Made by a program: the position numbers and the translations under genes
In this document: positions 1 through 7,021 of the stretch, one piece after another
Position numbering within the stretch: the first letter of the stretch is position 1
How the letters are laid out: every line of letters begins with the position of its first letter
Notes under the pieces: model-generated
What the model was told of the DNA's origin: nothing
Databases searched by the model: none
What the model saw: the letters and a program-made list of their open reading frames with translations, nothing else
DNA from: Verrucomicrobiota bacterium
GTDB lineage: Bacteria > Verrucomicrobiota > Verrucomicrobiia > Limisphaerales > SXQI01
Length of the DNA stretch: 9,578 nucleotides
Direction: 5' to 3'
Assembly: GCA_008933045.1 (NCBI GenBank)
Contig: WBXJ01000113.1
Span: 1-9,578, forward strand

Positions 1-1
1 C

Positions 2-2026
2 TTTTTGCCCGCTGCCAGCTTGATCTCCTTCAAGATTTCCGATGATCAAACCCTGGTTAACGACAAAATATCTGTTGTGCTGAATGGCACGACCTACACC
101 ACCGCCAACGGGTTGACCGTCACAGGTACTGGTGGCACACGTACGGCGACTCTGGGAGGGTTGGTTCGTAACACCAGTTACATCGCTGTCGCTAAAGTGA
201 CCGACAGTGAGAACGCCAACACCTCTGTGACGACGTATTTCGATACCTTTGATGAGTCAAGCCTCGTGGTTGAAGTTGAGGATTTCAATTTTGCCTACGG
301 CCAATTCTTTGATAATCCATCACCAATTGCCGAGAATACCGGCCCTGCGACCGGGTCTTACCCGAATCAGATCGGCACGCTCGACGTTGACTACTCCGAC
401 ACTCGTGGCGACTTCCGAGACGTCCTCTATCGTCCGGATGATCACGTCAGAATGCAACATTCTCTGGATGTCCCTCGTGCGAAGTATGTTGCCGCTGGTG
501 GTAGCGCAGCCACCGTTTATGATTATGATGTCGGAGATATCGTCGCTAATGAATGGTTGAACTACACTCGCACATTCGCAGCAGGCAGCTACCAAGTTTA
601 CTTGCGCGAATCTGTCGTAAACATCCCTCAAGTTCAGGCCGATCTGGAGCTTGTGACGAGTGCCCCCACACAGTTCGAGCAAACAGTCAAAAAGCTGGGA
701 TCATTTAGTGCCAGCACGAGCGGCTATCAGTTCCGCAACATCCCACTCACCGACGCGCTTGGTCAAAATAAGGTGATCCTCCGTTTGGCGGGTACCACAA
801 CATTGCGATTGCGCCAAGCCTCCTCGGAGCCCGGTGACGGTGCCATCTACCAAAACTACCTGATCTTCATCCCCGTTGCCGACCCCGGCTTAGAACGCCC
901 AACTGTCGAAAGCGTCAGTCCTCTCGCCGGTTCGGTTGTTACCACCGTGGGCCCCTTGATTTCGGCTCTCATCTTGAATCGAGATACAACGGTGAAAGCA
1001 GGCTCGGTTGTCCTGAGTGTCAACGGCAACGCGGTCACAGCCACCGTAAAACACTCCCAATCATCGACGATGGTTTCCTACAACCTCCCCATCAATACAC
1101 CGACGGCCGCCCCGGTCACGGTAAGCTTGGTGTATCAGGATAGCTTGAATGTCGCCCAAACCAGCTCCTGGAGTTTCACTCTCAACTACCAAGTCTTGAG
1201 TGAGAGCAAACGAGTCGCGGGCACAGGAGCACAACCCGGATTCAACGCCCGTCTGGTTCAGGCTCCGCTAGGATCGGGACTCGAAAACTCGCTGCAAAGA
1301 GCAGATGCACAACTCGCTGCAAACTCCAGCATCCCTGTTTTTGTCTCCAATGAATTCACTGCGGATGTCCTTAATTTCAGTGATAGAACTGAAACCGATC
1401 AAGGAAACTTCGCACGGGATTTGATGGTGCCAGGGCTGGATCCCGACGTGAACGGTGGTGACAACTTTGCAGTCGAGATGTCCGCCTACCTTTACTTCCC
1501 TGTGGGAGTTCACCGCTTAGGCGTACGAAGTGACGACGGATACAAATTCACCGTTGGCACGAGCTTAACCGATAACACAACACTCCCTCTTGCCTTCCAT
1601 AATGGAGGTCCAGCCGACGAACGCTTTGAGTTCGTTGTCAATCAAAGCGGTCTCTACCCTGTTCGAATGGTCTGGTATGAGGCTGGAGGATCCGCTCATT
1701 TCGAACTCTATTCTGAAGACCGTGTGAGCGGTGAGCGCGTCCTAGTCAACGACGAGTTTGTCGCGAACTCGATCAAAGCCTACCGTTCCATCGCGGGCTT
1801 ACCTGCGCAAGTGGAGGCATTCACCTCCTCGAATGTCGCTGGCCCTTATACTCAAGATTCGGCAGCCATCGTCGATTCAGCTGCTGGAACTGTCACACTA
1901 GCTGCAGACGCAGACGTGAAGTTCATCCGCTTACGTCTGTCGAATGCTCCCGGCACAATCACCTTGAAGAGCACCCAAACAACTCCGCAAGGGAAGGTTG
2001 TCCTCCGTTACCAGTTGACTAACTAA
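2..2026 (+). CDS. Secreted carbohydrate-binding/PA14-type protein, 3' part (5' end outside window)
   Basis: The frame is open from the first bases, so the true start and any signal peptide lie upstream; the TTG at position 5 is probably just an internal leucine codon. About 674 codons are visible. Residues 1-85 look like a beta-sandwich. Residues 88-291 resemble CBM6: an acidic start (VEVEDFNFAYGQ), a central NEWLNYTRTFAAGSYQVYLR strand pair, then KVILRLAGTTTLRLR and a terminal YQNYLIFIPV strand. Residues 299-395 form an Ig-like domain beginning PTVESVSPLAGS. Residues about 412-570 look like PA14, with the hallmark YFPVGVHRLGVRSDDGYKF near 497-515 and GLYPVRMVWYEAGG near 549-561. A last beta-rich segment ends RYQLTN, with no PEP-CTERM, LPXTG or membrane anchor. 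Cysteines are absent from the visible part, as is common in exported repeat proteins. The likely role is extracellular, adhesion to or binding of polysaccharide; a catalytic domain could exist in the missing N-terminal part. Domain names are recalled from family patterns, not searched. Confidence 0.8.
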   Translation, partial: FLPAASLISFKISDDQTLVNDKISVVLNGTTYTTANGLTVTGTGGTRTATLGGLVRNTSYIAVAKVTDSENANTSVTTYFDTFDESSLVVEVEDFNFAYGQFFDNPSPIAENTGPATGSYPNQIGTLDVDYSDTRGDFRDVLYRPDDHVRMQHSLDVPRAKYVAAGGSAATVYDYDVGDIVANEWLNYTRTFAAGSYQVYLRESVVNIPQVQADLELVTSAPTQFEQTVKKLGSFSASTSGYQFRNIPLTDALGQNKVILRLAGTTTLRLRQASSEPGDGAIYQNYLIFIPVADPGLERPTVESVSPLAGSVVTTVGPLISALILNRDTTVKAGSVVLSVNGNAVTATVKHSQSSTMVSYNLPINTPTAAPVTVSLVYQDSLNVAQTSSWSFTLNYQVLSESKRVAGTGAQPGFNARLVQAPLGSGLENSLQRADAQLAANSSIPVFVSNEFTADVLNFSDRTETDQGNFARDLMVPGLDPDVNGGDNFAVEMSAYLYFPVGVHRLGVRSDDGYKFTVGTSLTDNTTLPLAFHNGGPADERFEFVVNQSGLYPVRMVWYEAGGSAHFELYSEDRVSGERVLVNDEFVANSIKAYRSIAGLPAQVEAFTSSNVAGPYTQDSAAIVDSAAGTVTLAADADVKFIRLRLSNAPGTITLKSTQTTPQGKVVLRYQLTN

Positions 2027-2049
2027 TAGTAGTCACAAGGAATCCCGTC

Positions 2050-2086
2050 AGTGAGGTTGGCAGCTCTGCCAACCTCACTTTTTTTT
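2050..2086 (+). terminator. Rho-independent terminator of the secreted-protein gene
   Basis: A perfect 13-bp stem pairs AGTGAGGTTGGCA (2050-2062) with TGCCAACCTCACT (2067-2079) around the four-base loop GCTC. The last stem base begins a run of eight T residues (2079-2086). It starts 23 bases after the stop codon at 2024-2026. This is a textbook intrinsic terminator for plus-strand transcription, and it separates the secreted-protein gene from glyQS. There is no A-tract on its left side, so it should work in one direction only. Confidence 0.95.
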
Positions 2087-2137
2087 GAGACAAAGTAGTC
2101 AGAATGGTTTTTACTACCGAAAACCAGCTTGGCTTTC

Positions 2138-2167
2138 TTGACAAATAGAAGCACTCCAGCGAACACT
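2138..2167 (+). promoter_or_regulatory. Possible sigma70-type promoter of glyQS
   Basis: A perfect TTGACA hexamer lies at 2138-2143. After an 18-base spacer comes AACACT (2162-2167), which matches only three of six -10 consensus bases. Transcription would begin near 2174 and leave a leader of about 8 bases before the ATG at 2182. That fits the lack of any Shine-Dalgarno sequence there. The position just after a strong terminator supports a promoter somewhere in 2087-2181, but the -10 element is weak, so the exact assignment is tentative. Confidence 0.3.
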
Positions 2168-2181
2168 GCGCATTCAATTAT

Positions 2182-3780
2182 ATGGCCGAGCCAAAAGCTA
2201 ACGAACGGATGGAGAAAATTGTCTCCCTCTGCAAAAGACGCGGGTTTGTTTTTCAATCCTCCGAGATCTACGGAGGTATTAACGGATTTTGGGATTACGG
2301 TCCCTTGGGCGCGGAACTGAAACGCAACGTGAAGGATTATTGGTGGCGCAGCATGACGCAGAAGCGTGAGGATGTTGTGGGGCTGGAGGCCACGATCATC
2401 ATGCATCCAAAAATTTGGGAGGCAAGTGGTCATACATCCACGTTCAGCGATCCGATGGTGGATTGCCTATTGACCAAGAAACGTTTTCGCGCCGATCAAA
2501 TTGAGCCACAGAACGGAAGTATTCATCATTACACTGGTGCGCAGGATACTGATGCTGGAAAAACATCAGACGAGAGCTACTCGGTGCTGATCGAGACGGG
2601 TAAACATCCCGAATACGCCCGAAAGATTGCTCGCCAGTTTTACTCAGGACGGGGTCTCCCGAACCCCGCATTAATCGGTGAACGCATCGAAGTGGTGGAA
2701 GGAACAGTTCGTTACAACCCTGAAAATGGAAGTCTGCTGACCGATCCACGTCCGTTCAACTTGATGTTCAAAACCTACGTCGGTCCCGTAGAAAGCGAGG
2801 ATAACGTGGCTTACCTTCGACCTGAGACAGCGCAGGCGATCTTCGTGCAATTTAAAAACGTTCTCGATGTTGCACGCCAAAAACTTCCATTCGGTATTTG
2901 TCAGATTGGGAAAGCGTTTCGCAACGAAATCAACCCACGCAATTTTACGTTCCGCTCTCGCGAGTTCGAGCAAATGGAACTCGAGTTTTTTATCAAACCA
3001 GACGACGCGGCCGCCAAGTCCACTTTAGCCGGTGAACCGGGAACGGAGCCAGCATGGGGTTGGGAACAGTGGCACAAATATTGGGTTGAACAGCGAGTTC
3101 AATGGTACGAGAGCATCGGTTTAAGCCGCGATGTGCTCGATTTTCACTGGCAGAAAAAAGAGGAACTCGCTCACTACGCGAAGGCAACCGTCGATATTCT
3201 ATACAAATTTCCTTTTGGAACTCAGGAACTCGAAGGCATTGCGGCGCGTGGCGATTACGATTTGACTCAGCATCAAAAATTCAGCGGCAAATCCATGGAG
3301 TATTTTGATGAGGAAACAAAATCGCGTTTCGTCCCCCATGTTATTGAACCCAGCGCGGGCGTGGATCGATTGCTGCTCGCTCTGATTTGCAATGCCTACA
3401 CTGAGGAGGAAGTCATCGATGACAAAGGCGTGAAAGAAACCCGCGTCGTCATGAAACTTCACCCACGCATCGCCCCTATCAAAGTCGGCATCTTTCCGTT
3501 GCTGAAGAATAAGCCTGAGTTAGTCAAAAAGGCGCAGGAGGTGCGCGATCTGTTGCGTGCAGAGATGTCTGTATTTTATGATGAAGCGGGAGCTATCGGT
3601 CGGCGATACCGCCGTCAAGATGAAGCGGGGACACCCTTTGGCGTCACGATTGACTTTGATACGCTTGGAGAAAAACCTGAGCTCAAAGACACGGTCACCT
3701 TACGAGATCGAGATACCATGCAGCAGCATCGCATTGCGATCAACGATCTCCTGCCGTTCCTGCTCTCAAAAATTCGTTGA
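2182..3780 (+). CDS. glyQS: Glycyl-tRNA synthetase, single-chain alpha2 type
   Basis: This cytoplasmic class II aminoacyl-tRNA synthetase charges tRNA-Gly with glycine using ATP. It has 532 residues, slightly longer than typical bacterial alpha2 enzymes. The N-terminal GGINGFWDYGPLG signature is at 31-43 and HPKIWEASGH at 75-84. YLRPETAQ is at 211-218. Motif 2 is FRNEINPRN (246-254) followed by FRSREFEQMELEFF (257-270). Motif 3 is EPSAGVDRLLLALI (389-402). The anticodon-binding domain spans about 430-532, with GAIGRRYRRQDEAGTPFGV near 470-488. The ATG at 2182 is the only good start: an in-frame TAG sits at 2146-2148 and no start codon lies between. No Shine-Dalgarno sequence precedes it. In related enzymes two cysteine pairs between motifs 1 and 2 form a zinc ribbon; here the second reads NPENG (179-183) and only C94 remains near the first (see findings). 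The stop overlaps the next gene. It is clearly distinct from the two-subunit GlyQ/GlyS enzyme. Confidence 0.97.
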   Translation: MAEPKANERMEKIVSLCKRRGFVFQSSEIYGGINGFWDYGPLGAELKRNVKDYWWRSMTQKREDVVGLEATIIMHPKIWEASGHTSTFSDPMVDCLLTKKRFRADQIEPQNGSIHHYTGAQDTDAGKTSDESYSVLIETGKHPEYARKIARQFYSGRGLPNPALIGERIEVVEGTVRYNPENGSLLTDPRPFNLMFKTYVGPVESEDNVAYLRPETAQAIFVQFKNVLDVARQKLPFGICQIGKAFRNEINPRNFTFRSREFEQMELEFFIKPDDAAAKSTLAGEPGTEPAWGWEQWHKYWVEQRVQWYESIGLSRDVLDFHWQKKEELAHYAKATVDILYKFPFGTQELEGIAARGDYDLTQHQKFSGKSMEYFDEETKSRFVPHVIEPSAGVDRLLLALICNAYTEEEVIDDKGVKETRVVMKLHPRIAPIKVGIFPLLKNKPELVKKAQEVRDLLRAEMSVFYDEAGAIGRRYRRQDEAGTPFGVTIDFDTLGEKPELKDTVTLRDRDTMQQHRIAINDLLPFLLSKIR

Positions 3781-4343
3781 TGTATCCCGTTCCGGACGGG
3801 AGTGGTGACGAGAACTCTATACACTTGAACGAATTACTAAACCGCCTTTCTACCTCGAGCGTACCCGAGAAACTGTCGCTTCCAAGAAAGGGTGCTGCCA
3901 CACTCTCTGTCATTATTGGGTTTAAAATACTCAAGGGACTGACCCTGCTCTTGATTGCTTTTGGTCTGTATCATCTGAAGGGAAAAAACTTAGGTGTCGG
4001 GTACGACTCTTTGCTCCGCTTGATTCGTTTAGATTCCGAAGCTGGTTTTTTTGGCCCCATGGGAAATTGGCTCGACACTATCAGCCTTCCCCTCAAGCCT
4101 TGGATCGTTCCAACCATTTTGATTTACGGACTGTTCTCATTTCTTGAGGTGTGTGGACTTTGGCTGCGATCGAGTTGGGGTGCGTGGTTAGCAATTGCTG
4201 AGTCCGCGTTCTTTATTCCCATCGAGGTTTATGAATTGATGTTGGGATTCACTTGGAGCATTTTTTCCATCCTAATCATCAACCTTGTGATCGTCGTTTA
4301 CCTCTTTCGCAATCGTCATCGCCTCTTTTCTCATCACCGCTGA
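3780..4343 (+). CDS. DUF2127-type integral membrane protein
   Basis: A 187-residue predicted inner-membrane protein of unknown function. The first 38 residues are polar. Hydrophobic segments follow at about 42-64 (ending in an IAFGLYHL stretch), 108-128, 132-150 and 160-176, with a basic tail (RNRHRLFSHHR). The pattern of an early GFKILKG, then WGAWLAIAESAFFIPIEVYE (133-152) and a terminal INLVIVVYLF is what I recall of the DUF2127 family. The start chosen is the ATG at 3780-3782, whose A is the last base of the glyQS stop codon (TGATG). This implies translational coupling; an in-frame TTG at 3777 is a poorer option. No separate promoter is visible, so it is probably cotranscribed with glyQS, although nothing in the protein suggests a functional tie to tRNA charging. 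It ends 7 bases from the convergent slyX-like gene. Confidence 0.8.
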   Translation: MYPVPDGSGDENSIHLNELLNRLSTSSVPEKLSLPRKGAATLSVIIGFKILKGLTLLLIAFGLYHLKGKNLGVGYDSLLRLIRLDSEAGFFGPMGNWLDTISLPLKPWIVPTILIYGLFSFLEVCGLWLRSSWGAWLAIAESAFFIPIEVYELMLGFTWSIFSILIINLVIVVYLFRNRHRLFSHHR

Positions 4344-4350
4344 AACCTCG

Positions 4351-4539
4351 TTATTGGTAATGGGGCGGTTTTACGTTTGTGTTCCGCACCCGTTCCATCT
4401 CGATCTCTTGAACGGAGCTGGTGATACCTCTTAGCTCATTTTCCAACCGAGCGAGACGCTTTCCTTGATCAATAATCACCATGTTCAGTTGGTCGCAAAG
4501 ATATTCAAGGTGGGCAATTTTGATTTCTAAAGTTTCCAT
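4351..4539 (-). CDS. slyX: SlyX family small coiled-coil protein
   Basis: This 62-residue protein is mostly a predicted alpha-helical coiled coil with leucine/isoleucine heptads (LEIKIAHLEYLCDQLN, then QGKRLARLENELRG). It ends in KPPHYQ. The short acidic coiled coil plus a C-terminal PPHY motif is characteristic of SlyX, whose biochemical role is unknown; E. coli SlyX is about 72 residues. The start is the ATG complementary to 4537-4539. A GGAG lies about 14 bases upstream and a GGGTGGG stretch closer, so ribosome binding is plausible but not ideal. It is transcribed alone, convergent with the DUF2127 gene and divergent from hisH. It is too short to be certain from sequence alone, but the terminal motif makes chance unlikely. 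Confidence 0.8.
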   Translation of the reverse strand: METLEIKIAHLEYLCDQLNMVIIDQGKRLARLENELRGITSSVQEIEMERVRNTNVKPPHYQ

Positions 4540-4637
4540 GCACCCACCCTACTCCAATTCGAAAACAAGGGGAATTCCTGAGTTTTCACAGAGCTAGCGG
4601 GGTTGCTAGGGTTTGGGGGAATGGCTAGTGTTTGCGT

Positions 4638-5255
4638 GTGATTGCGTTGCTTGATTATGGTGCTGGGAATTTACGGAGTGTATTTAAGGCATTGACCCAT
4701 GTCGGGGCGGATGTGCGTTTGGTGACGCGACCAGAGGAACTCAGCTCAGCTCAAGCTGTGGTGTTGCCTGGGGTTGGGGCGTTCGACGATTGTTTGAATT
4801 CGATGCATCGTCAGGAATTATTTCTTGCAGCGCGGGAGTTTATTAAAACCGGTCGACCGTTTCTAGGAATCTGTGTCGGGTATCAGGCCCTGTTTGAGAA
4901 GAGCGAGGAGTTCAATAGTTGCGCGGTGGGTCTCGGAGTCTTTGGCGGGAGAGTGGTTCGGTTTCCTGCGCAACACGGATTAAAAGTCCCGCAGATTGGT
5001 TGGAATCGGGTTCATTTCCTCAAGTCGGATTGCCCTCTCTACAAAGGCATCCCGGATCAAACCTACTTTTATTTCGTGCACAGCTTTTTTCCGCAGCCTA
5101 CCGATGTTTCGATTGTTGCCACGGAGACAAATTACGGGACGGCATTTGCGTCCTCAGTTTGGCGGGATAATGTGTTCGCCACACAATTCCATCCTGAAAA
5201 AAGCCAACGAGCGGGCCTGCAACTTCTTCAGAACTTTATTGCCTTGGTTGAGTAA
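4638..5255 (+). CDS. hisH: Imidazole glycerol phosphate synthase, glutaminase subunit HisH
   Basis: HisH hydrolyses glutamine and channels ammonia to HisF, which converts PRFAR to imidazole glycerol phosphate and AICAR in histidine synthesis. It is a cytoplasmic class I glutamine amidotransferase of about 205 residues, normal for the family. Counting from the GTG start, DYGAGN lies near 6-11, PGVGAFDDC (44-52) includes the oxyanion-hole region, and GICVGYQ carries the catalytic Cys79. QIGWN is at 119-123, and FHPEK supplies His185 and Glu187 of the triad. The GTG at 4638 gives the usual MIALLDYGAGN beginning. The in-frame TTG at 4632 would add two residues and is better spaced from the GGGGGA at 4615-4620, so either start is possible. 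A weak promoter-like pair is TTCACA (4585-4590) and TAGGGT (4607-4612). No hisF, hisA or hisB is adjacent; the gene appears monocistronic and ends 10 bases from convergent ribE. Confidence 0.96.
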   Translation: MIALLDYGAGNLRSVFKALTHVGADVRLVTRPEELSSAQAVVLPGVGAFDDCLNSMHRQELFLAAREFIKTGRPFLGICVGYQALFEKSEEFNSCAVGLGVFGGRVVRFPAQHGLKVPQIGWNRVHFLKSDCPLYKGIPDQTYFYFVHSFFPQPTDVSIVATETNYGTAFASSVWRDNVFATQFHPEKSQRAGLQLLQNFIALVE

Positions 5256-5265
5256 CCTGCCTGGC

Positions 5266-5868
5266 TCAACGAGAGCCGATGAGTTGAGCGACGTATTTCG
5301 CGAGCAAATCTGCCTCGATATTAACGTGGCTCCCAACGTTCCGTTCGCGTAGTGCTGTGACCGCGTGTGTGTGCGGGATAATCCAGATTCGAACTCGATC
5401 ATCGAGAACTTCTGCAATCGTCAGGCTGATCCCGTCTATAGCGATCGTACCTTTTGAAACGAGGTAGCGTTTGATTTCTTCAAGCGGTGCTATTTCTAAG
5501 AGCCAGTCGGTGCCTCTTTTTTCGAAAACCAACACTTCTGCGATCCCATCAATGTGTCCGGTGACGAAGTGTCCGTGCAAACGACCATCCGCTCTGAGTG
5601 CACGCTCTAGATTGACGATGGCTCCGATCTTCAGCTCTGAAAAACTAGTCCTCACCCAAGTTTCCTGGAGTAAGTCAAAACTGAGTAATGCTCCCCTGTC
5701 CTCGGTTTGGATCGCCACGACGGTCAGACAGCAGCCGTTAACAGCCACGCTATCACCCAAGCGAGCATTTTCTGCGGTCACCCTCGCCCGTAACTCCAAC
5801 CGCAGAGAATTTTCTGAAGTTGTAATTTTGACGATGGTGCCCGTCTCTTCGACAATACCAGTGAACAT
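5266..5868 (-). CDS. ribE: Riboflavin synthase (alpha-type, two lumazine-binding domains)
   Basis: The enzyme dismutates two molecules of 6,7-dimethyl-8-ribityllumazine to riboflavin and the RibD product-derived pyrimidine, the last step of the pathway. It is 200 residues long, the normal size. Two tandem homologous domains are visible. The first begins MFTGIVEETG and contains VNGCCLTV (43-50). The second starts around 98 with GHFVTGHIDG (99-108) and contains AIDGISLTIAEV (143-154), then an NIEADLLAKYV tail. The start is the ATG complementary to 5866-5868, giving the canonical MFTGIVEE. A TTG one codon upstream is unlikely. Only 9 bases separate it from the ribD stop and no Shine-Dalgarno sequence is visible, so translation is probably coupled to ribD. 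It is the last gene of the minus-strand operon and ends 10 bases from the convergent hisH stop. The symbol ribC is used in some species. Confidence 0.97.
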   Translation of the reverse strand: MFTGIVEETGTIVKITTSENSLRLELRARVTAENARLGDSVAVNGCCLTVVAIQTEDRGALLSFDLLQETWVRTSFSELKIGAIVNLERALRADGRLHGHFVTGHIDGIAEVLVFEKRGTDWLLEIAPLEEIKRYLVSKGTIAIDGISLTIAEVLDDRVRIWIIPHTHAVTALRERNVGSHVNIEADLLAKYVAQLIGSR

Positions 5869-5877
5869 CAATGCAAA

Positions 5878-7008
5878 CTAGCGAGACTCAACCCTTGCCG
5901 ACAACATCAAATCCACACCGACCCAACGATACTTAACGTCTGCTAATCGTATGGCTTCCTTAATAGACTGAACTCCAAGACCGGCGACACATCTCTTGGT
6001 ATCCCTGCCCCCTAGGATCATTGGTGCGTAGAAGAATTCCACCTGATGTGCATATCCGTTGAGCAGAAACTCGGCATTTGTTTCTCCGCCACCTTCCACT
6101 AAGAGTGAAGTGATCTTTATTCGTCCCATTTTGTCTAACACCCAACCTAAATCCAATTTGATTTTTGTCGGACAAACCCACACATCAACCTTTTTCTTGA
6201 GGGCCAAAACACGGCCTGCTGGAGCCGACTGGTTCACGATGATTGTTGTCAGTCCATGCGGATCGTCGGTCACCACAGTGCTTCGTAATGGGATGCGTGC
6301 TGATGGATCCAATACAAATCGCCGTAAGCGGTGTTGCACAGCCTGCTGAGAGCGATAGGTTAAGCTCGGGTCATCACCCACGATCGTATTTACTCCAACA
6401 AGAATGGCGTCGGCCTTTCGGCGCAATTTCATACCCTCAAGTCGCGCCGGTTTCCCCGTAATCCATTTGGACTCGCCGCTTGCTGTAGCGATCTTTCCAT
6501 CGAATGTCATCGCCGATTTGACAGTGACGAGGGGGCGACCCGATACGATCCAATGATTGAAGGGGGGATTCAATGCCACGGCTTTTGCTTCCAAGCTGGA
6601 GCGTCGAATTCGAACGCCTGCCGACTCGAGCAACCCAATGCCGTGGCCTGAGTGCTTGGGGTTAGGATCGATTGCACCCACAACGACTGTTTTGATTCCC
6701 GCTTCGAGGATCGCTTGTGTGCAAGGGGGTGTTTGACCATGGGTTGAACACGGTTCCAGTGTGACATAAAGTGTCGCGCCTCTGGGCTTGTTCCCTCTTG
6801 CAGCGCAATCCTGAAGTGCTTCGGTTTCGGCGTGTGCTAATCCAGCCCGATGATGCCAGCCTTCACCAATAATTGATCCGGCACGAACCAGCACAGCCCC
6901 CACGATAGGGTTAGGAGATGTGTCACCCGACGCCCGCCGAGCGAGGGTCAATGCCCGAGACATGAATTTTCTATCCGTGATCTCTTGGAATTTCGCGCTC
7001 GCGCTCAT
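5878..7008 (-). CDS. ribD: Bifunctional pyrimidine deaminase/reductase RibD
   Basis: RibD carries out two successive riboflavin steps: deamination of diaminohydroxyphosphoribosylaminopyrimidine, then NADPH-dependent reduction of the ribosyl side chain. It has 376 residues, a normal full length. The N-terminal deaminase domain (about 11-150) shows TSPNPIVGAVLV (30-41), the zinc-ligand and catalytic HAE (59-61), and TLEPCSTHGQTPPC (83-96) with zinc cysteines 87 and 96. The C-terminal reductase domain shows VKSAMTFDGKIAT (163-174), RRKADAILVGVNTIVGDDPS (197-215), LLVEGGGET (302-310) and an APMILGG segment (328-334). The ATG complementary to 7006-7008 is chosen; a GTG one codon upstream is possible. 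AAGGTG abuts this ATG directly, too close for a standard ribosome site. The gap from the ftsY stop is 13 bases. Its product feeds the pathway completed by the following ribE, while ribH and ribBA must lie elsewhere. Confidence 0.97.
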   Translation of the reverse strand: MSASAKFQEITDRKFMSRALTLARRASGDTSPNPIVGAVLVRAGSIIGEGWHHRAGLAHAETEALQDCAARGNKPRGATLYVTLEPCSTHGQTPPCTQAILEAGIKTVVVGAIDPNPKHSGHGIGLLESAGVRIRRSSLEAKAVALNPPFNHWIVSGRPLVTVKSAMTFDGKIATASGESKWITGKPARLEGMKLRRKADAILVGVNTIVGDDPSLTYRSQQAVQHRLRRFVLDPSARIPLRSTVVTDDPHGLTTIIVNQSAPAGRVLALKKKVDVWVCPTKIKLDLGWVLDKMGRIKITSLLVEGGGETNAEFLLNGYAHQVEFFYAPMILGGRDTKRCVAGLGVQSIKEAIRLADVKYRWVGVDLMLSARVESR

Positions 7009-7021
7009 CACCTTGGTGCGA

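Noticed and set aside
2028..2101. Direct repeat AGTAGTCA at 2028-2035 and 2094-2101 flanking the terminator, considered as a target-site duplication.
   Set aside because: Nothing resembling a mobile element lies between; the interval holds only the terminator hairpin.
2105..2126. A 7-bp hairpin TGGTTTT/AAAACCA with an 8-base loop upstream of glyQS, considered as part of a T-box or other leader control.
   Set aside because: The leader is too short for a T-box, the conserved T-box sequence is absent, and no terminator hairpin follows. If the tentative promoter at 2138 is right, the hairpin is not even transcribed.
4593..4628. Three copies of GCTAG upstream of hisH, considered as operator repeats.
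   Set aside because: The five-base unit is too short and the spacing (12 and 19 bases between starts) is irregular; chance is sufficient.
4621..4641. A six-codon ORF (MASVCV) overlapping the hisH GTG start, considered as a leader peptide.
   Set aside because: It has no histidine codons, its ATG directly abuts the GGGGGA with no spacing, and no attenuator hairpin is present.
5471..5881. A 136-codon plus-strand frame opposite ribE, and similar antisense frames opposite ftsY, ribD, nusB and the PHP gene.
   Set aside because: The opposite strands encode full-length, well-conserved enzymes; these frames have biased composition and no recognisable domains.
7009..7021. An FMN riboswitch before ribD was looked for.
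   Set aside because: Only 13 bases separate ftsY from ribD, far too little for the aptamer, and no such sequence occurs upstream of nusB within the window.
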